This document shows positions 12,601 to 25,698 of a stretch of 64,000 nucleotides of DNA, piece after piece. The stretch spans positions 371,198-435,197 of the forward strand of contig NW_020170384.1 of NCBI RefSeq assembly GCF_000524195.1, written 5' to 3'. A program made the translations under genes and the position numbers. A model generated the notes under the pieces. That model did no database searches and was not told the DNA's origin. It saw only the letters and a program-made list of their open reading frames with translations. Every line of letters starts with the position of its first letter. The first letter of the stretch is position 1. Source of the DNA: Echinococcus granulosus (Eukaryota; Platyhelminthes; Cestoda; Cyclophyllidea; Taeniidae).

Positions 12601-15600
12601 GATAATTAAGTGGCGGTGTAACAGGAAAGCATGACAGATCCACTCATCCAATAGTGATGGCATCATAACCAGTGTGCAAAATCATTGTTATCTAAGACGC
12701 AGAAGTTTCATTTATTTAGGTAATTTTAGGCGGGGCTTGGTTTTTATAAGACAAAATGACAAAATGAAACTTTCGTGTTTTAAAATGATAGTTTGAATCA
12801 GAGGTACAAATACGCATAAGACCTGCGAATTGAGTAGGTAAAGGGAACATGTTTGAATGGCGATTTGGAAGTCCTTGACATCTTTTGCGCGAAACAATAA
12901 TGCGCCATATTTGCATGTCAAGCCTAACAGCTTTTGAATGATCAAGGCTTCACCGACAGCCCCACAAAGTATTGCATCAATGCGGTCTTATCCGGCATGA
13001 TCCTTTTAAGCATCAAATATAGTCAAAGCAAAAAAGGCTCACGAACACAAGTGTCAGCTGGCAAAATTTCTGTAGATTTTTACTATCATTTACACTATTT
13101 AATGTATTAAAGCCAAACAGATAGTGGAGATGATGTGACCTGACCGAGGTTCAGGTGAACTTAATGCTTATTTGATAAAACCTTGTAAAGTAGACTGACT
13201 TTTAAATAAATTTAAGTAGTAATTTACACAAGAGCCACTTAATGAATAAATGGGTTACGGAAGGAATGTGCCACAAAGTCGGTAGCATTCATTCACTTAT
13301 TGGGTCACGCCGTTTTGGGATTTTCTGCGGAATTAGAAAGGATCCTTTGGACATTGCAGAATTTTTTTTTGATTGACAAATTAAAGCGACTATTTGTAGC
13401 TTTCCTCCTGTAGTAATGACAAATCCATTCCGCCCTCATGTCTTCCTTCTCTAGAAGGTACACGACCGTTGCATTGGTGTTGATGTGGAATCTAAGTGGA
13501 TTTGTGTTTCGAAAGTTATCTATGACAAAGCACGTGCCATTCACAATCTTGGGAGGGGTGAAGCGTTGCTCTGATGCTTGTGGTAGATTGCAATGCACAC
13601 ATGTGACATGATATGTGTGACAATTGCATAATATTTTACACCCCCATTCTTGATTGAAGTGCAATTTTAGTAAATTTGTCTAATCTTTCCATCATAATTT
13701 CAGCTATTAAAGTCCAACCGCCAACAAGTACTCCAGCTGGTGAGTTAAATTCGGTCCTGAAGAAGTTGCCAACATCCTGATATCCCAGGAAACTATACGT
13801 CTCCTATTAGCACTTATTTGCGTTGACTTTAGTAATTTACTACGAGCATGGCATTGCTTCATCGTAAAAACTGAAGAATAGCGGACTTCAGTGAGAGCCA
13901 AACATCTCTGTTTTTGCTTAACTTTCAGGAAGCGTGCATGAAAGAGATGCAGCTGATGGTCATTCAGGTACGATTTCCTTGACGTGTCCGAAGTTTTCAA
14001 ATTTTAGCCAAGATAAGTGGTAAAATATGTCACATTTAAAACTTGCTAATATGAGATTAAGGAGTTGTGCTGACGTAGGAAAAGAACACGAATAAGATGA
14101 ACTGTAATTTTTCTTGCGATTTCTTTAGTTATCTCCAACGCTGCCGATGCAACGTCCAAGAAAAACGAAGGTGGTCTGCTGGGCATAGCATTTACAATTA
14201 GAGTTTGGTCCCTATCCACATCGGAGTTTCTTATTCATGCTAGATTTGGCATTTTATTGCTACATACTTTTATACTAAACTAAGCTTGTATTAGAAGCAT
14301 ATTATTTTGGGCACCCTTATATCACATTGGCCAGGCTCATTGAAAAAGTGAATCTATCTAATACGCTAAATTGACGCATGAAGCAATTTTAAAAATTTTA
14401 CAAGCCTAGCTGGGTTTGCTCGTATTTGGATGCTTCATGCGCTATTTTTTGTGATATTAACATTTCCTGCAATGCTTATGAATTAATCTCTTTTTAATCA
14501 AAGAACCCAGGTTTTACGAATGTTACATTCGTCATTAGTCTAGAAATTATGATGCATAACTGTTGTCCGCTGTGATTTTCCACATTGTATTGCTTTTCTT
14601 GGTACCTCTTTGATGATTTGTCAAAATTGGATTCGAAAATTTTTGGCATCTTTGACCTGACAATCCGCTCTTGATTTTAGTTGCATCAGGTGATGTCAAT
14701 AAACTTCCTTTGAAACAAAAAGGTGTGTTTGACTTAGCTATATTACGTTATTTTTAAACAAAGAATGTTCTTGGTAGTGCTTGGCTGATATTCTTTACAG
14801 TGAGCGCTTATGCGCATAAGACTGGCGAATGCTTGCACGCTTGCCTACATCCGAACGCTTGTGCTGTTCTATGACAGTGTCAACTCTCTCGGAGGACTTA
14901 GTCCTCATTCATCTATTTGCCGTTTCAGTGGCGAGAGAAAAACAGTAGAATAATCGTTTCTGTTTATCTAATATAAGTTTTGCTAGAAAAACGAAAGAAA
15001 TAATAATTGCTAGATTTTGTAATTAGGCAAATCGTACGTTAGCACAGAGGAGGGTTTTATAGAATGTGTTCATATCTACATATATATGCGATGAGATGTA
15101 TTGAAACCTTCAAGTGAAAGAATGAATTGTAACTGAGAAGAGATTACAATTGTGCATCTTTCCGCTCTTTTAGACAGTGTAAAACGTAGTGTACCATCTC
15201 GCGTTGAAGGTGAGTCTACAAGCTGTTCATTTCATTTTACACCCTGAAAACTGGTTACCTGTGTTTATTGGAATCTAGTGCCTTATTCTACATTTTTTGC
15301 TTTATGAATAAAAATCACTTGAAGTAGTCAAAACGACCACATTCATTTTATTCGCCTATTGAAACTGTTATTAACAGAAAATACAGGATCCACATAATTT
15401 CTATTTGCTAAAGCTGAATTTATGTTGAGGATTTTGACAGAGGACGAAAAACATTGGTAGATGCATCATTTTTTAACTTAAAAGGCATTAAGACGCGATT
15501 AATGGTGCTATTTGATTGCAAATTAGCTGATAATACTTCCTCTTTACCTAGATGATTCGGGCAGACGTAAGTTTGCTGCAAGTATTGAGCTTTAAATGTT

Positions 15601-18600
15601 CACCCAAATTTTCGTTCTCCGTCTCTCTGAAGCACGTTATTGTCTCCAACGCTAAAGGCAGCGAACCATCATCTTTGCATTTTGGTAAAACTTAATAAGA
15701 TTACTTAGGGAGGTTGAATGTTATATAAGCGAAGGGTTAGGTGAGACTGATCTGTGCAGGCGTTGAGTATGCACAAATGTCTACAAAACATTATGATGCT
15801 TTACCCCATACCCTGTTTCTGCACGATTAAAGCAAAGTTAATAAGCACAGCGAGGCTTAAGCATTAAACGAGTGGATAATCTTTTACGACTGCCAAAAAG
15901 CCACTGAATATTTAGGTATCTGACTTTTATAAAAGGCGGCTTACTCGCATCATTAAAAGAATGTATATTTGGCATTTAGCTGGCCTGGCAGAACAATATT
16001 CGAAACCCACTAATGCAGGTATGTTTGCGTGTCCCGGCTACATTATAATCTCTACAAGTCCGACTCACTGCACTCTAAAATTGCTGATTCAATTGCAAAG
16101 GGCAAAAGTTAAAGGGTGGTCTTGCGAGAGGTCAGCAATATAGTTTAGTGTATGTGATTGTTAGCAGAGAGTTAGGGTTGGTACGATTTTGATCTCAAAA
16201 GTCTGCGACAATTGACACCCCTTAAGTGTGGGAAAAAGGCAACTTAAGTTCCCTAATTATATTCTCATGAGAGTAAGTCTAGTAAGATTGATTTAAAACA
16301 GATTTATAACCTTTTCCTTACTATTTTCTTGGGTTTTGGTCCTTTTTTACATATATGTTTGTTGGGTTAGTGTTCACTTTGCCCCTGGACTAGGATGAAG
16401 GTTTAAAAATTGGAAATCAGCTACGATGTAATGTTGGAAAGCAACTTCAAACCCACACTGTCTGATATCTAATGAGAGAACTTTATCATTAACCAATGCT
16501 TCTATGGCCGTACTTGTAATTTTTCCCAACGCATCCACCGCCTAACCCTAAGATGCCTTCGTAAGATTGCACTTGCAGCATTACCGGAAAGTATGATTAA
16601 AAGGGATCTTCATCAAACACACATATACGAATCACAGTAAAATGTCAGTTTTTGCCCATCCTTCGAGTAAAGTGTCTAATTGCAGAGTCAATGTACAACA
16701 GCTGGGTGGGTAAGGACAAACCCAAAGGCTCGGACACCCACGAGAATGTCACCCTCTCAGCTCTTGCCAGTCGACGAAGCGGCGCACAAACACCAACAAC
16801 CCCGGACACCCCTCCTGGTAGGTCCTCATCACAGAACACCTGAAAGCCCTCCGCATTAACTAAGTATATTTCAGTAACTCCTTTGGGTCGATCAAGTGAA
16901 TGGGAGAATAAGTCACTTTACGACACTCTCTGACCTGAGGAGAATTGTTGTACTCACGTTTTCGCTATCTTGTCTCCCTGTTGTACATGGCGTATAAGAA
17001 AATGGCAATAAGGCAAAGTAAAAAAGTTATGTCAAAATTAGTCTTTTTTTACTCTTAGCCAGCCAGCCGTCTATAACGATGGATGAATTTGCGGAGGAGC
17101 ACTACTCAAAGGACCACCAATGGCAGGCGCAAAGCAGCCTGGTACATTTTCCTACAAGAGACCCTGCATCACGAAAGACTGCTGTCAGAGCTGAATTCTT
17201 GAATAGATTTTGGCTTTGGAATAATAAGGCCCGCGCCAAAGTATCTTAAAGGCAGATTATATGACATTAATTTAAAAAGCAGATTTGATGAAACAATAGT
17301 GAGCGTGGTATCTAAGCGTCCAAAATGAGGAGCAATCCTTTATGATAACTATGAATGAAATAAATGGCATGGTGTTTGATAATTTATCGTTTATGCATAA
17401 TTTGTAAGTTCTTGTCTCCCTTTTTACCGTGTTGTTTCTTTTCTTCAAAATCGTAATTAATAAACGACCTGCATTTTTTTCATGGACCCTCCAGATAAAA
17501 TACAGCACTATAAAAAGAAATTCCACATTATTTGCGCATTTTAATGAAGCCGTAAGAGACTAATTTCATTGCTCCTTGATCTAAATTATGTTGATCAGTT
17601 ATCGAAGGCATATAAGAATAATTTTTAAAATGAGGTGAATGTTTAGATAATTGGGCTATTAACTTCGAGTTTCAAAACCAAATTATTAGTCAATTTGTCC
17701 TGCCCTTAGCCCGATCAGTTGAGCTTTCATTCCCCAAGTGGTACCGCGCGAACCGGATCATCAATAAGATTAGCTAAGTACTTCCATTCCACCATTCCAA
17801 TTCAGTCCCCAAAAAGTGTACGCCACCACATTGCTTTGGGTTTGCCGTTTTCTTCCACATCGATCTTTTGAGTGTGTTCTGACGTTTCCACAGGAAAGTT
17901 TTCCCCAAAGGCAAAAATAATTAGTCATTATTATTTTTCGTCTCTAGTCTGTGCAGGAGCCCTTGAACCTACCGGCAAACGTAACTATCCACACGCACAT
18001 AAAGATGGACTATAAGACCTCGGACCTGACTATCAAAGTCATCCGAGTCGACAACGCACCAAGTGAGGCGCAGGCCGGCTCGCAAAGCTATCAGGTTTGT
18101 TATTTGTAAAGCATATTTCGAGTTCCGCTGTTTAATAACATTTGCTAAAATGATTCACAACTTTAACGGTAAATGGATGACAGAGATATATGGTTTATGC
18201 TTGAGAACTTCCGGTAGATTTCCGCCAAAAAATCGTCACTCCGTATCATATGGCATCATGAATTATGCTATAGAGCGTTTTATTGCATGCCTAGAATGGG
18301 TAAAGATCACGTGTTTGTGGACTACCAAAAAGCATAATAAAATAAGTGTATGGAAAACGGGAATTATTTAGATCACTTTAAAAAAGAGCGATTGAAGTTT
18401 GTGTAGTATCCATATTTATTCAGCGAAACGGTTAAACATACTGACCTCTTCAATCTCGATATTTACTCCAGCTACTCTGGTGTTTTGGTGCTTGGCTGAT
18501 AGGGTTTCGGGCCTTCTGATAACCTCTAATAAATCTACACCTGGACAGTTCTGTTAAATGGAGTCTTCCCAGACGACTCAAGTTCTGTTTATTTGTAGGG

Positions 18601-21600
18601 ATGATGTGACCAATATCACCAACTTTAATAAATTTATTTAATGAAACATTTGCACACATAACTCACAATTACATAAACAGTTGGATGGCAAATGAATACA
18701 TCGTAGGGTAAAGTTGAGGTATGATAATGAGTAATGAATGAAAAATACTTAAAAAAATATTTTTTTCCACGCACGACTGATATTACTCAACAAATTTTTA
18801 AGTAATACAAAATCCCATCATGGTGTTATAAGTTCTTCGTGCTACTGATATCAATAGCCAGATTTCTTAAACCGGAAGTCATCGAGCAGTAGTCTATTTC
18901 AAACACAGTTGTGTCATTGTTATTAAAGAAAATTGGGTGCAACAAACTGTCGTCCTTTCAAATGCGATCCAATTATACTCAACTGTAGAAGATTTAAGGA
19001 TTGCATGAAATCAACCTTCTTAAATCGCGTCGTTTTGTCCTTCAGGTTAGAATAGCCCTGCTTGGATTGAAAAAGAAGAAACGCTGGCACACACACATTG
19101 TTTCTGCTCCCAATCCAGTCTTCAATGAGGAGGCGGTGTTCAAAGCAATAACACCAGGTGAGACAATAAAATCAGGACAATCTGAAGACATGCGATTACT
19201 GGCCTTTCACGATAAGGAGTCTCCACCCAAATGCATGGCCAATAATGCATGCATGGTTTATTCGTCTTTTAACAATAAATCATTTATGACTTCTGAATGA
19301 AGTCTAAGGCAAACAAATAAAATGTGAATGTTTTTGATCCGGAGGACTGATAGTAACAATGTGGATCTTGTAGTAATTGACTGTTTTGGTTAATTTCTAA
19401 CACCCATTTTTCGTAGATTCGGAAAGTTGAATGGATGAACGACCCTCTTGTCAGAATACTCCGTTAATAGCACTTACTTAGCGTAACTAGTGAAATAGAA
19501 ATTTCTAACCTTTTATGAGCAATCTGTTGTTGAGTACAGGGCACAGAGTATCTAACGAAGAGAGCCTTCTTCACTCTATGCCACAGGATGCTGAGCTTCC
19601 CCTGAAAATAAATAGGATGATAGCACAGCATGGGACCACCATTTACCTCTATCATTAAATGCTTCTTTTAATTGCATGTCATCAGGTCATTTGAACACGA
19701 AAATATGTGGCATTTCAGAATACAAAATTTGATAGGAAATGGAGCCACCTTATAATAATAATGATTTTTTGCAACCCACTTTACTAGATGAGCTAGCGAA
19801 GATGGCACTAAGACTACGGTTGTATGGCTGTAAAAAAATGCGACGTCACTTCATCTTCGCCGAGTCGACAGTCGCCTTAACTGCGCTGAACCTCCGTGGT
19901 GGCGAGGCCGACATTCCGTTCGCTCTCGCCATCAAGGTTGGACACGAAAGCGTCGTAGACTCGGTTAGGCTGCCTATTTAATAACTAATGTAGCTATGCA
20001 TTGAGATCAAAATCCTCTTTATGGTTTGGCCGCTTCTTTGATTGCAAAATCGCTTCCATTTTCTTTTAATCAAAAATAGGGGAAGTATAACTGTAGCACG
20101 CAGTTCAGTGCAGATAAATAGAAATCGAAGTCCAGTTTGTTGTTTTGTTCGTTAAGCTACCTTATAGCAAGCTCTGCGCATTCTGTTACGCCCAATTTTT
20201 TTATTTACTTAGTGGTCCAATATACTTTCAAAAGGTCGCCATAGCAAAAAGTTCTGTTGATAATGTTCCTTCGATTAAAATTGGTGCCTACCTAACAGCT
20301 TAGAATAAATTAATACGATGTTGTTTAACCTATTAAGGTGTGATAACATGACAGATATATGTAAGTGCCGCAGTAGAATGAATGAATTCATTAGATCCGT
20401 CTGCCTCACCCATCGCAAATAAATGGCGCTAACATCTATTAAGAGTTTTCAGCGAATCCTATGCGACCGTATTCGACACACAAACTTGGGCATTCTAATA
20501 GATTTTTGAAATAACCTAGAGGTGAACATTTTTAGGCAATCACAATCGCATTTACAGCTCTGTTGCTGGCTATAGGTTCCCAAGCAACTTAACCATCCGA
20601 AACAACTCTATTTACTAAGCGGCGTTTTATTGCTAATATTTTGGAGTACCGAGCCCTCCTTGAAGTCATAGTAAGCCAGTGTGGAGAATGATTTGTTGCC
20701 AGCGCACAGAGGGGCATTATCGAGTAAAAGTATAGCCTGCGGTGTTTGAAAAGCCCATGTTGTTTAATGTGTAGTTAAACAAAATACGGAATAAATGCAA
20801 CACTCTTGTAAATGTTTTAAGTTTTAATGTTTTTTACGGTATCAGGACAGCGACAGTGGTGATAACTTGAGCCGCTTACAGGCCAGTCGATTGGGTTCAC
20901 GACTGTCGATGGGTAGTCGGGCTAGCCGACACTCATTATCACGTCACTCCACCTCGCGCAGCCTCCGACCACCCTCGGCGGCCACAGCGACTAGCGGCCT
21001 GCCGGAGTTAGACACCGCACGTCGAGTAGCTGAGGCCAAAGAGGCCACGTGGCCCGAGCTGCTCTGTGGCCTTGCCTACAATGTCACCACCAAGCGCCTC
21101 AACATCCACGTCCTCCGCGCCAACCGACTGAAGGTAACCGAGAGCTCACTTAGGACACCCAGTAAGTCGATCCTTTCCGGGATTCCAGTAGCTCCCCTTT
21201 TCTATCAACCAAGTTGGTACCTCATGCTTGATTCGATCTTACATCGTTTTACATCCTTTTTGTTCAATCTTAAATCTGTATATAATTAAGTAACTTTTGG
21301 GTCTTTATATATTATTAACTCTGACTTATTGATGTGTGCTCCATCGGTATTAGTAGGTATTTGTTATCTTTTGCCAGACAGAAGAATAGTTCACTTCTCT
21401 AGCGCTACATTCCACGATGGTTTTTATTTAGTGATACTATAAAATTGTGAAAGCAATAGAACTGTTATTTTCATAGTAAATCTTACGCTTGGAATTGGCC
21501 ATGCATTTAAACAAGAGTGGAGCCATATTTTCTGACTTTTAAATCAGTAATAAATATTGTTATTTAATTGTACTTTTTAACACGATGATTAATAGAAGTG

Positions 21601-22226
21601 TCACTATGAGAGATAACAAACAGATTAGAAAATATTATATGGTTAGTTTATGCATTTGCTTCTCATCCGAGCATTCCGTTGCATTCCTGAGGGCATCTTC
21701 GTATAAATGAAAGCAATAATCGTCTGCTTTAGTTTAGATCTTGCATCTAAATGTCAAAGTTTTGTCTTCTTGAGGTTGTAGCTCAATGTAACTTAACAAA
21801 CACAAGGTATACAAAACCGGTATGTGGCGTGTATTACAGAGGTTTATGTGTCGTTGACTCTGGTCTCGGGGACCGGTGAGAAGATAGCCAGCAGTCACAC
21901 ACACGAGGTCCGCCTGGTCTGCAACACGGAGTTCGGTGAGCGCTTCGCCTTCGACATGAATGCGCTGAACCCACGCGAGGTTACTCTCTTCGTGCGCGTC
22001 TTCCAGAAACATCATGTTCACAAGAGCGAGAATCTGGGCTGGTTCGCTATCGGTAGGCAGGTCTACTGGTACTGGTTTGCTTCAAAGCTCGCTGTATTCA
22101 GCGTAATGACTTTTTGTAGGCGCCAAAAACAACGGCGAGGAAGAACGTAGTCATTGGAATGAGATGTTGCAGGCCCAGGGACAAGAGATCACCCGATGGC
22201 ACGTGCTTAATGAGAATGTTACTTAA
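9693..22226 (+). CDS. Synaptotagmin-14/16-like protein, two C2 domains, 18 exons
   Basis: Predicted to be a membrane-trafficking C2 protein of the SYT14/SYT16 branch, about 576 residues. Exons: 9693-9767, 10714-10834, 13704-13739, 13929-13967, 14129-14170, 14681-14722, 15174-15209, 15552-15566, 15658-15684, 15980-16018, 16686-16817, 17059-17141, 17948-18094, 19046-19157, 19788-19936, 20846-21161, 21840-22052 and 22120-22226. All junctions are GT/AG and phase-consistent. The first ATG has an in-frame TGA two codons upstream. C2A spans residues about 232-365 (NPVFNE, LRLYGCKKM), a Ser/Arg-rich linker follows, and C2B spans about 425-576 and ends in the family's SHWNEM-x9-ITRWH block. Acidic calcium ligands are missing from the loops of both C2 domains, as in SYT14/16, so calcium-independent action is likely. 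No transmembrane segment is seen; a CysCys pair at residues 50-51 could be lipidated. The identity is secure from the C2 exons; the first two exons are less certain. Confidence 0.88.
10466..10680 (+). repeat. GC-rich island in the first synaptotagmin intron
   Basis: About 200 bases are much richer in G and C than the flanks and contain many TGCGCAC/GTGCGC-like words and local inverted repeats. Both strands are open for 70-140 codons, which follows from the composition. It may be a transposable-element remnant or a regulatory CpG-type island just before the second coding exon. I see no direct evidence for either. Confidence 0.3.
11430..11610. other. GC-rich patch, probable repeat remnant
   Basis: A compositional island within a synaptotagmin intron. 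It contains a possible AATTCAG|AGG acceptor and GAA|GTAAGG donor on the minus strand, bounding about 38 bases, but neither strand gives a recognisable protein. It probably derives from an interspersed element. Confidence 0.25.
13704..16018 (+). other. Micro-exon run encoding the synaptotagmin linker
   Basis: Eight consecutive exons are 36, 39, 42, 42, 36, 15, 27 and 39 nt long. Each is a multiple of three and each starts and ends in phase 1, so any one can be skipped or included without shifting the frame. Acceptors are mostly pyrimidine plus CAG/TAG and donors are GTGAGT, GTACGA, GTGGTC, GTGTGT, GTGAGT, GTAAGT, GTAAAA and GTATGT. The peptide is rich in Ser, Pro, Lys and Asp and is probably disordered. 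The 27-nt exon uses a weaker AAAG acceptor. The fourth (14681-14722) has a second in-frame donor after 9 nt. The design resembles flatworm micro-exon genes, but in a linker between known domains. Confidence 0.7.
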
Positions 22227-22408
22227 GCGGCCATCTATAAACAGGGCATCCGACGGGGTGCCTTAACTCCGAGCAAATTTAACCTTCCAAACATTCGCAC
22301 CAAACGTACGAGAACAAACTTCTTCCTTCCTTAGTTCATCCATTTTCGCGAATCAGCACAACTTAGTCCCAGTTCGGATTTTTTTAATTAAAAAGCACGT
22401 GATATCTC

Positions 22409-22414
22409 AATAAA
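22409..22414 (+). promoter_or_regulatory. AATAAA polyadenylation signal of the synaptotagmin gene
   Basis: A canonical AATAAA lies 183 bases after the TAA stop in AT-rich DNA on the same strand. It is the first perfect hexamer I noticed downstream of the stop. Confidence 0.5.
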
Positions 22415-23314
22415 GTCAAATTTACTTATTGATAGATCTGAGAATCACTTTGGAGTGATACATAACATGATATTTTACCATTTCATACCTATGGGATCCA
22501 CATTTTGTACTCATTTTTCACACTAACATCGTTTTTCCTGTAAACTAAATCAGTAGCACACAAATTTGCGTTGCTATACCTTTGTGAGAGTAATGTACAA
22601 CAGACCCTCAAATGAACGTCATTGCAAAGGCACTGGTTCTTTGTGCGAAATTAACCTACCAGTAAGATACGGATAAATGCGTGCCACAGCAAAGTCATCT
22701 TTGAGCTATTCTCCCTTTTCATAAAAAACCGTAGCAAACTGCTAAAAAACTCGGTATGCAAATGACCCGAATTACATGTGATAACACTGTGTATTTGTAA
22801 CGACACAAGTGAAAAAAACAAAGCGGAAACTGCCTCAGTTATGATTGATCTGGCAAAGCAAACCAGCATAGACATGCTTAGTGACATTCTTGGGTTTTAT
22901 CAACTTTTGGCCGTTACTTAAATCCGATAGTGCGCAACTTTCGCAAAAGACATTCAACTGAACTTTTCAGATATGCTCATTTCACACTTTTCCAATTACA
23001 ATGGGTACAAATTAAAGGGCACCAGTGCCATTTGTAGATAAGTTTAAAGGATCTACGGTACCTTTTAGACAATTCCATCACAAGCACACTGTAGCTGACA
23101 CTGCTTTTAATGTACAACTCATATTTTCGTTCTTATGTTTTTGACTACCACAGCCTCGTTGTCCTTCAGCGGTTTTCCATTCCTGAGTAAACATAGCAGC
23201 CACGAAATTATCATAGAATTGGTAACGTTCTAACAACGTAAGCCTAAAAATGCCCTCCCAGTCAGATAAAGTTCAATAGAGGATGCACCTCGAATGGCAC
23301 CAAATAGTAATATT
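22415..23314. other. Intergenic spacer between convergent genes
   Basis: Between the 3' ends of the synaptotagmin gene (+) and the PLAC8-like gene (-). I see only short open frames without splice context and no RNA gene. Confidence 0.4.
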
Positions 23315-24819
23315 CTAGCTTCGCCTTTTCCTTCTGCCATTCACTGATTCTGAGCTACTGCTTTCCCCCGATTCGCTCTCTGACGAGGCCCCGTAGCTGG
23401 ATCCAGAGCTGCTCTCGCTGTCACTGTCGCTAGCACTACTACTGCTGCTTGTATTACTATCACTTTCAGGAACGCGTTTGTGTCGATTGGCAAAGGCCTC
23501 GCAGAGAGGTGCAACGTAGGGCGAATGCTTGGGCGGTCCTGGGGGTGGGGGATAGGCGAGACGCCAGCGGTGGTCTCTTCGCAGAGTGACAATCTCATCG
23601 CGCACTTGACACGCAGAGCAGAGAAAGCACAGTGTGGTGCAGCACACATCCACGCAAATGTTACCCTATGAATGGGACAAAAGTGATATTAGAGTTGTTG
23701 TTACTGAGAGCCTTTTATTCAAGACAATTTTGCCTCTTATAATGCTCACTAATTAGTGCAATGAATTATTAAGTCAAATAAATCAAGAAGAGCATAATCA
23801 TTATCTGCATCTGACAGTAGAGATTCCTTCTCAACGGTCGTTTACAAGCAGTTGCTTTCTAGATGATGGCATGGAAAAATTCGTGGCAAGGTGTATGCTA
23901 TTATGATATATTGAAACGGCGCTGCCTCAATACTGCTGAAAAACTTGGTGAGCCATTTGATAATAAATAAAATAGGATCTACCGTACCTTCTTCGCGCAG
24001 TAAGCAGAAACTCACTGAAGCTCATATGTTTCAGTCCCTAAAAGGTCATGTTTAATTCTGTGGTCAAGACTATCACCCTTTCATTGCTTCTCCCAAAGAA
24101 AAAGCATTGCGCGTATAAGGTCTCAATACTAACAGGTCATTCACTTCCAATGTTATAGAGGACTGAATAAACTGATAGCGGATTAGTAAATAAACTCACC
24201 TATTATTTTTGATGTTAAGCCAAAAGAGACCATGAGTTTTTGTTGCATTAGAAATTACCAATGTCGCCTTAAACACATTTATTTGTAATAATTCAGCCAA
24301 GATATTTAATTATTGCAATGCTTAAATGTGCGAAACAACAAAATCATTGCCTGCCTGTTTTGAATGGAAAAAAAATGGATGGGGGGTGACGTAAACTGCC
24401 GTCGTGTGTAATTAGGGTGAAAGGAAGGTTGAGGTTTGAGCTACTATCCTACCTGAAGTTGATGCTTCCGCCGAATTCGTATGCGTGCAATTATGACGAG
24501 AAAAGGCGCGAGTGGGGTTAAAAGGATTCCCAGTCCGAACGCGAGAAACCATTTTACTCCGAATACATAGTGTAGCAGTTCGCACATGAAGCAGGGCAGG
24601 AAGGTTGGGACACACAAACAATTCACTAGAGTTTATGGGTGAAAAGCAGCGTTAGACCACGGAATGGAAATTCAAACAAACTGACCAGTACGGGTCAAGT
24701 AATCTCGACGTACTGCAATTTTCCTGACAGCTACAGAGGTATGTGCTCCATGGACGGTAAATGCCCTCCCGGATAGAATCATCCTCTTCTTCGTCGTCAT
24801 TGTCACTTTGTTGTGGCAT
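23315..24819 (-). CDS. PLAC8-like cysteine-rich membrane protein with Ser/acidic tail
   Basis: Three exons on the minus strand, 24819-24714, 24625-24453 and 23665-23315, encode about 209 residues. The start ATG follows AATTTTTAGC and opens MPQQSDNDDEEEDD. The Cys-rich PLAC8 pattern is in two blocks: WSTYLCSCQENC running into NCLCVPTFLPCFMCELLHYV, and CVDVCCTTLCFLCSACQVRD, which matches the family's CC-x-x-C-x-x-CQ-x-x-E/D ending. Between them, GVKWFLAFGLGILL and the residues up to VIIARIRI form a membrane segment of about 25 residues. A Pro-rich stretch follows, then about 45 residues of Ser, Asp and Glu, ending in RRKRRS. PLAC8 proteins are small membrane proteins with varied roles, so no specific function is claimed. 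The first donor (GCA|GTACGT) was chosen because it restores phase. Confidence 0.62.
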
Positions 24820-25698
24820 GCTAAAAATTGGTTTCGAAGATTTTTTTAGATGTCACATGATTAAAAACGTGCAAATCATTGATTGAAGTTGGAAGGAGCC
24901 ATTGAAATACAGGGCCACGGAGCTACACTTCCATCGTCCAAATTCTAATTGAAATAAGTCATATTTTAAACTGATCGTCGTGATACTTAAATAATGAATA
25001 ATGATGATTGACTGCGAAAGATGTGAACCAACAGACGTTACCGATGCTTTAAATCACCTACCACTTATTCATTCACCTACTAATAAAAGGCATTTGCTCA
25101 CTTTCGAAACTGCATCGACGAAGGGTACCTTCGAATCACCGAAGAGCTACACGTGTCAGCCGAAAGATTCCGTAGGCAAGTGGTAATCATCTTAATTATG
25201 TTTTATACCTATTAAGTGCGTGATCGACTGTTTTTAGCGTTAGCTAGTTACCCACAAAAGACGGCTTTAGTAGAAATAAGCGGGAAAACATCCAGATTTG
25301 TAAAACAATTCGAAACCCATGAAAGGAGACCGTTTTGGACAGCTGTAATTGACTTCTGTGCAGTGCGAAGCATAGGAAAATTCGCTTGGTGGACAAGTTG
25401 AAATGGCTAGGCTGCAACGCGTGAACAGCGTCCCCTTCAGTTTACATTCATGCCTTAGGGGCGGCATCTCAGTTCGGTTCACGTTCTTTTAAGACAAATA
25501 CAAAGACCAGTATTTGGTACCAGCTATGGCTATAGGTAACCACTAACAAAGATACATTAAAGCTTTTCAATGTAATAAATTACCAACAGTACAATTTCTA
25601 ATAATACAAACCACTCAGATCAGAAGAAAAAGACCATGGAATGGATCGAAAGCATGGTTATCAATTCAAGAAGGGAAGAAGGTAAATGGAAAGTTAGT
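24820..25698. other. Intergenic spacer without a supported gene
   Basis: Separates the 5' end of the PLAC8-like gene from the 3' end of UBA5, both on the minus strand. It should contain the promoter of the former. Open frames near 25.0-25.5 kb lack splice sites or family resemblance. Confidence 0.4.
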
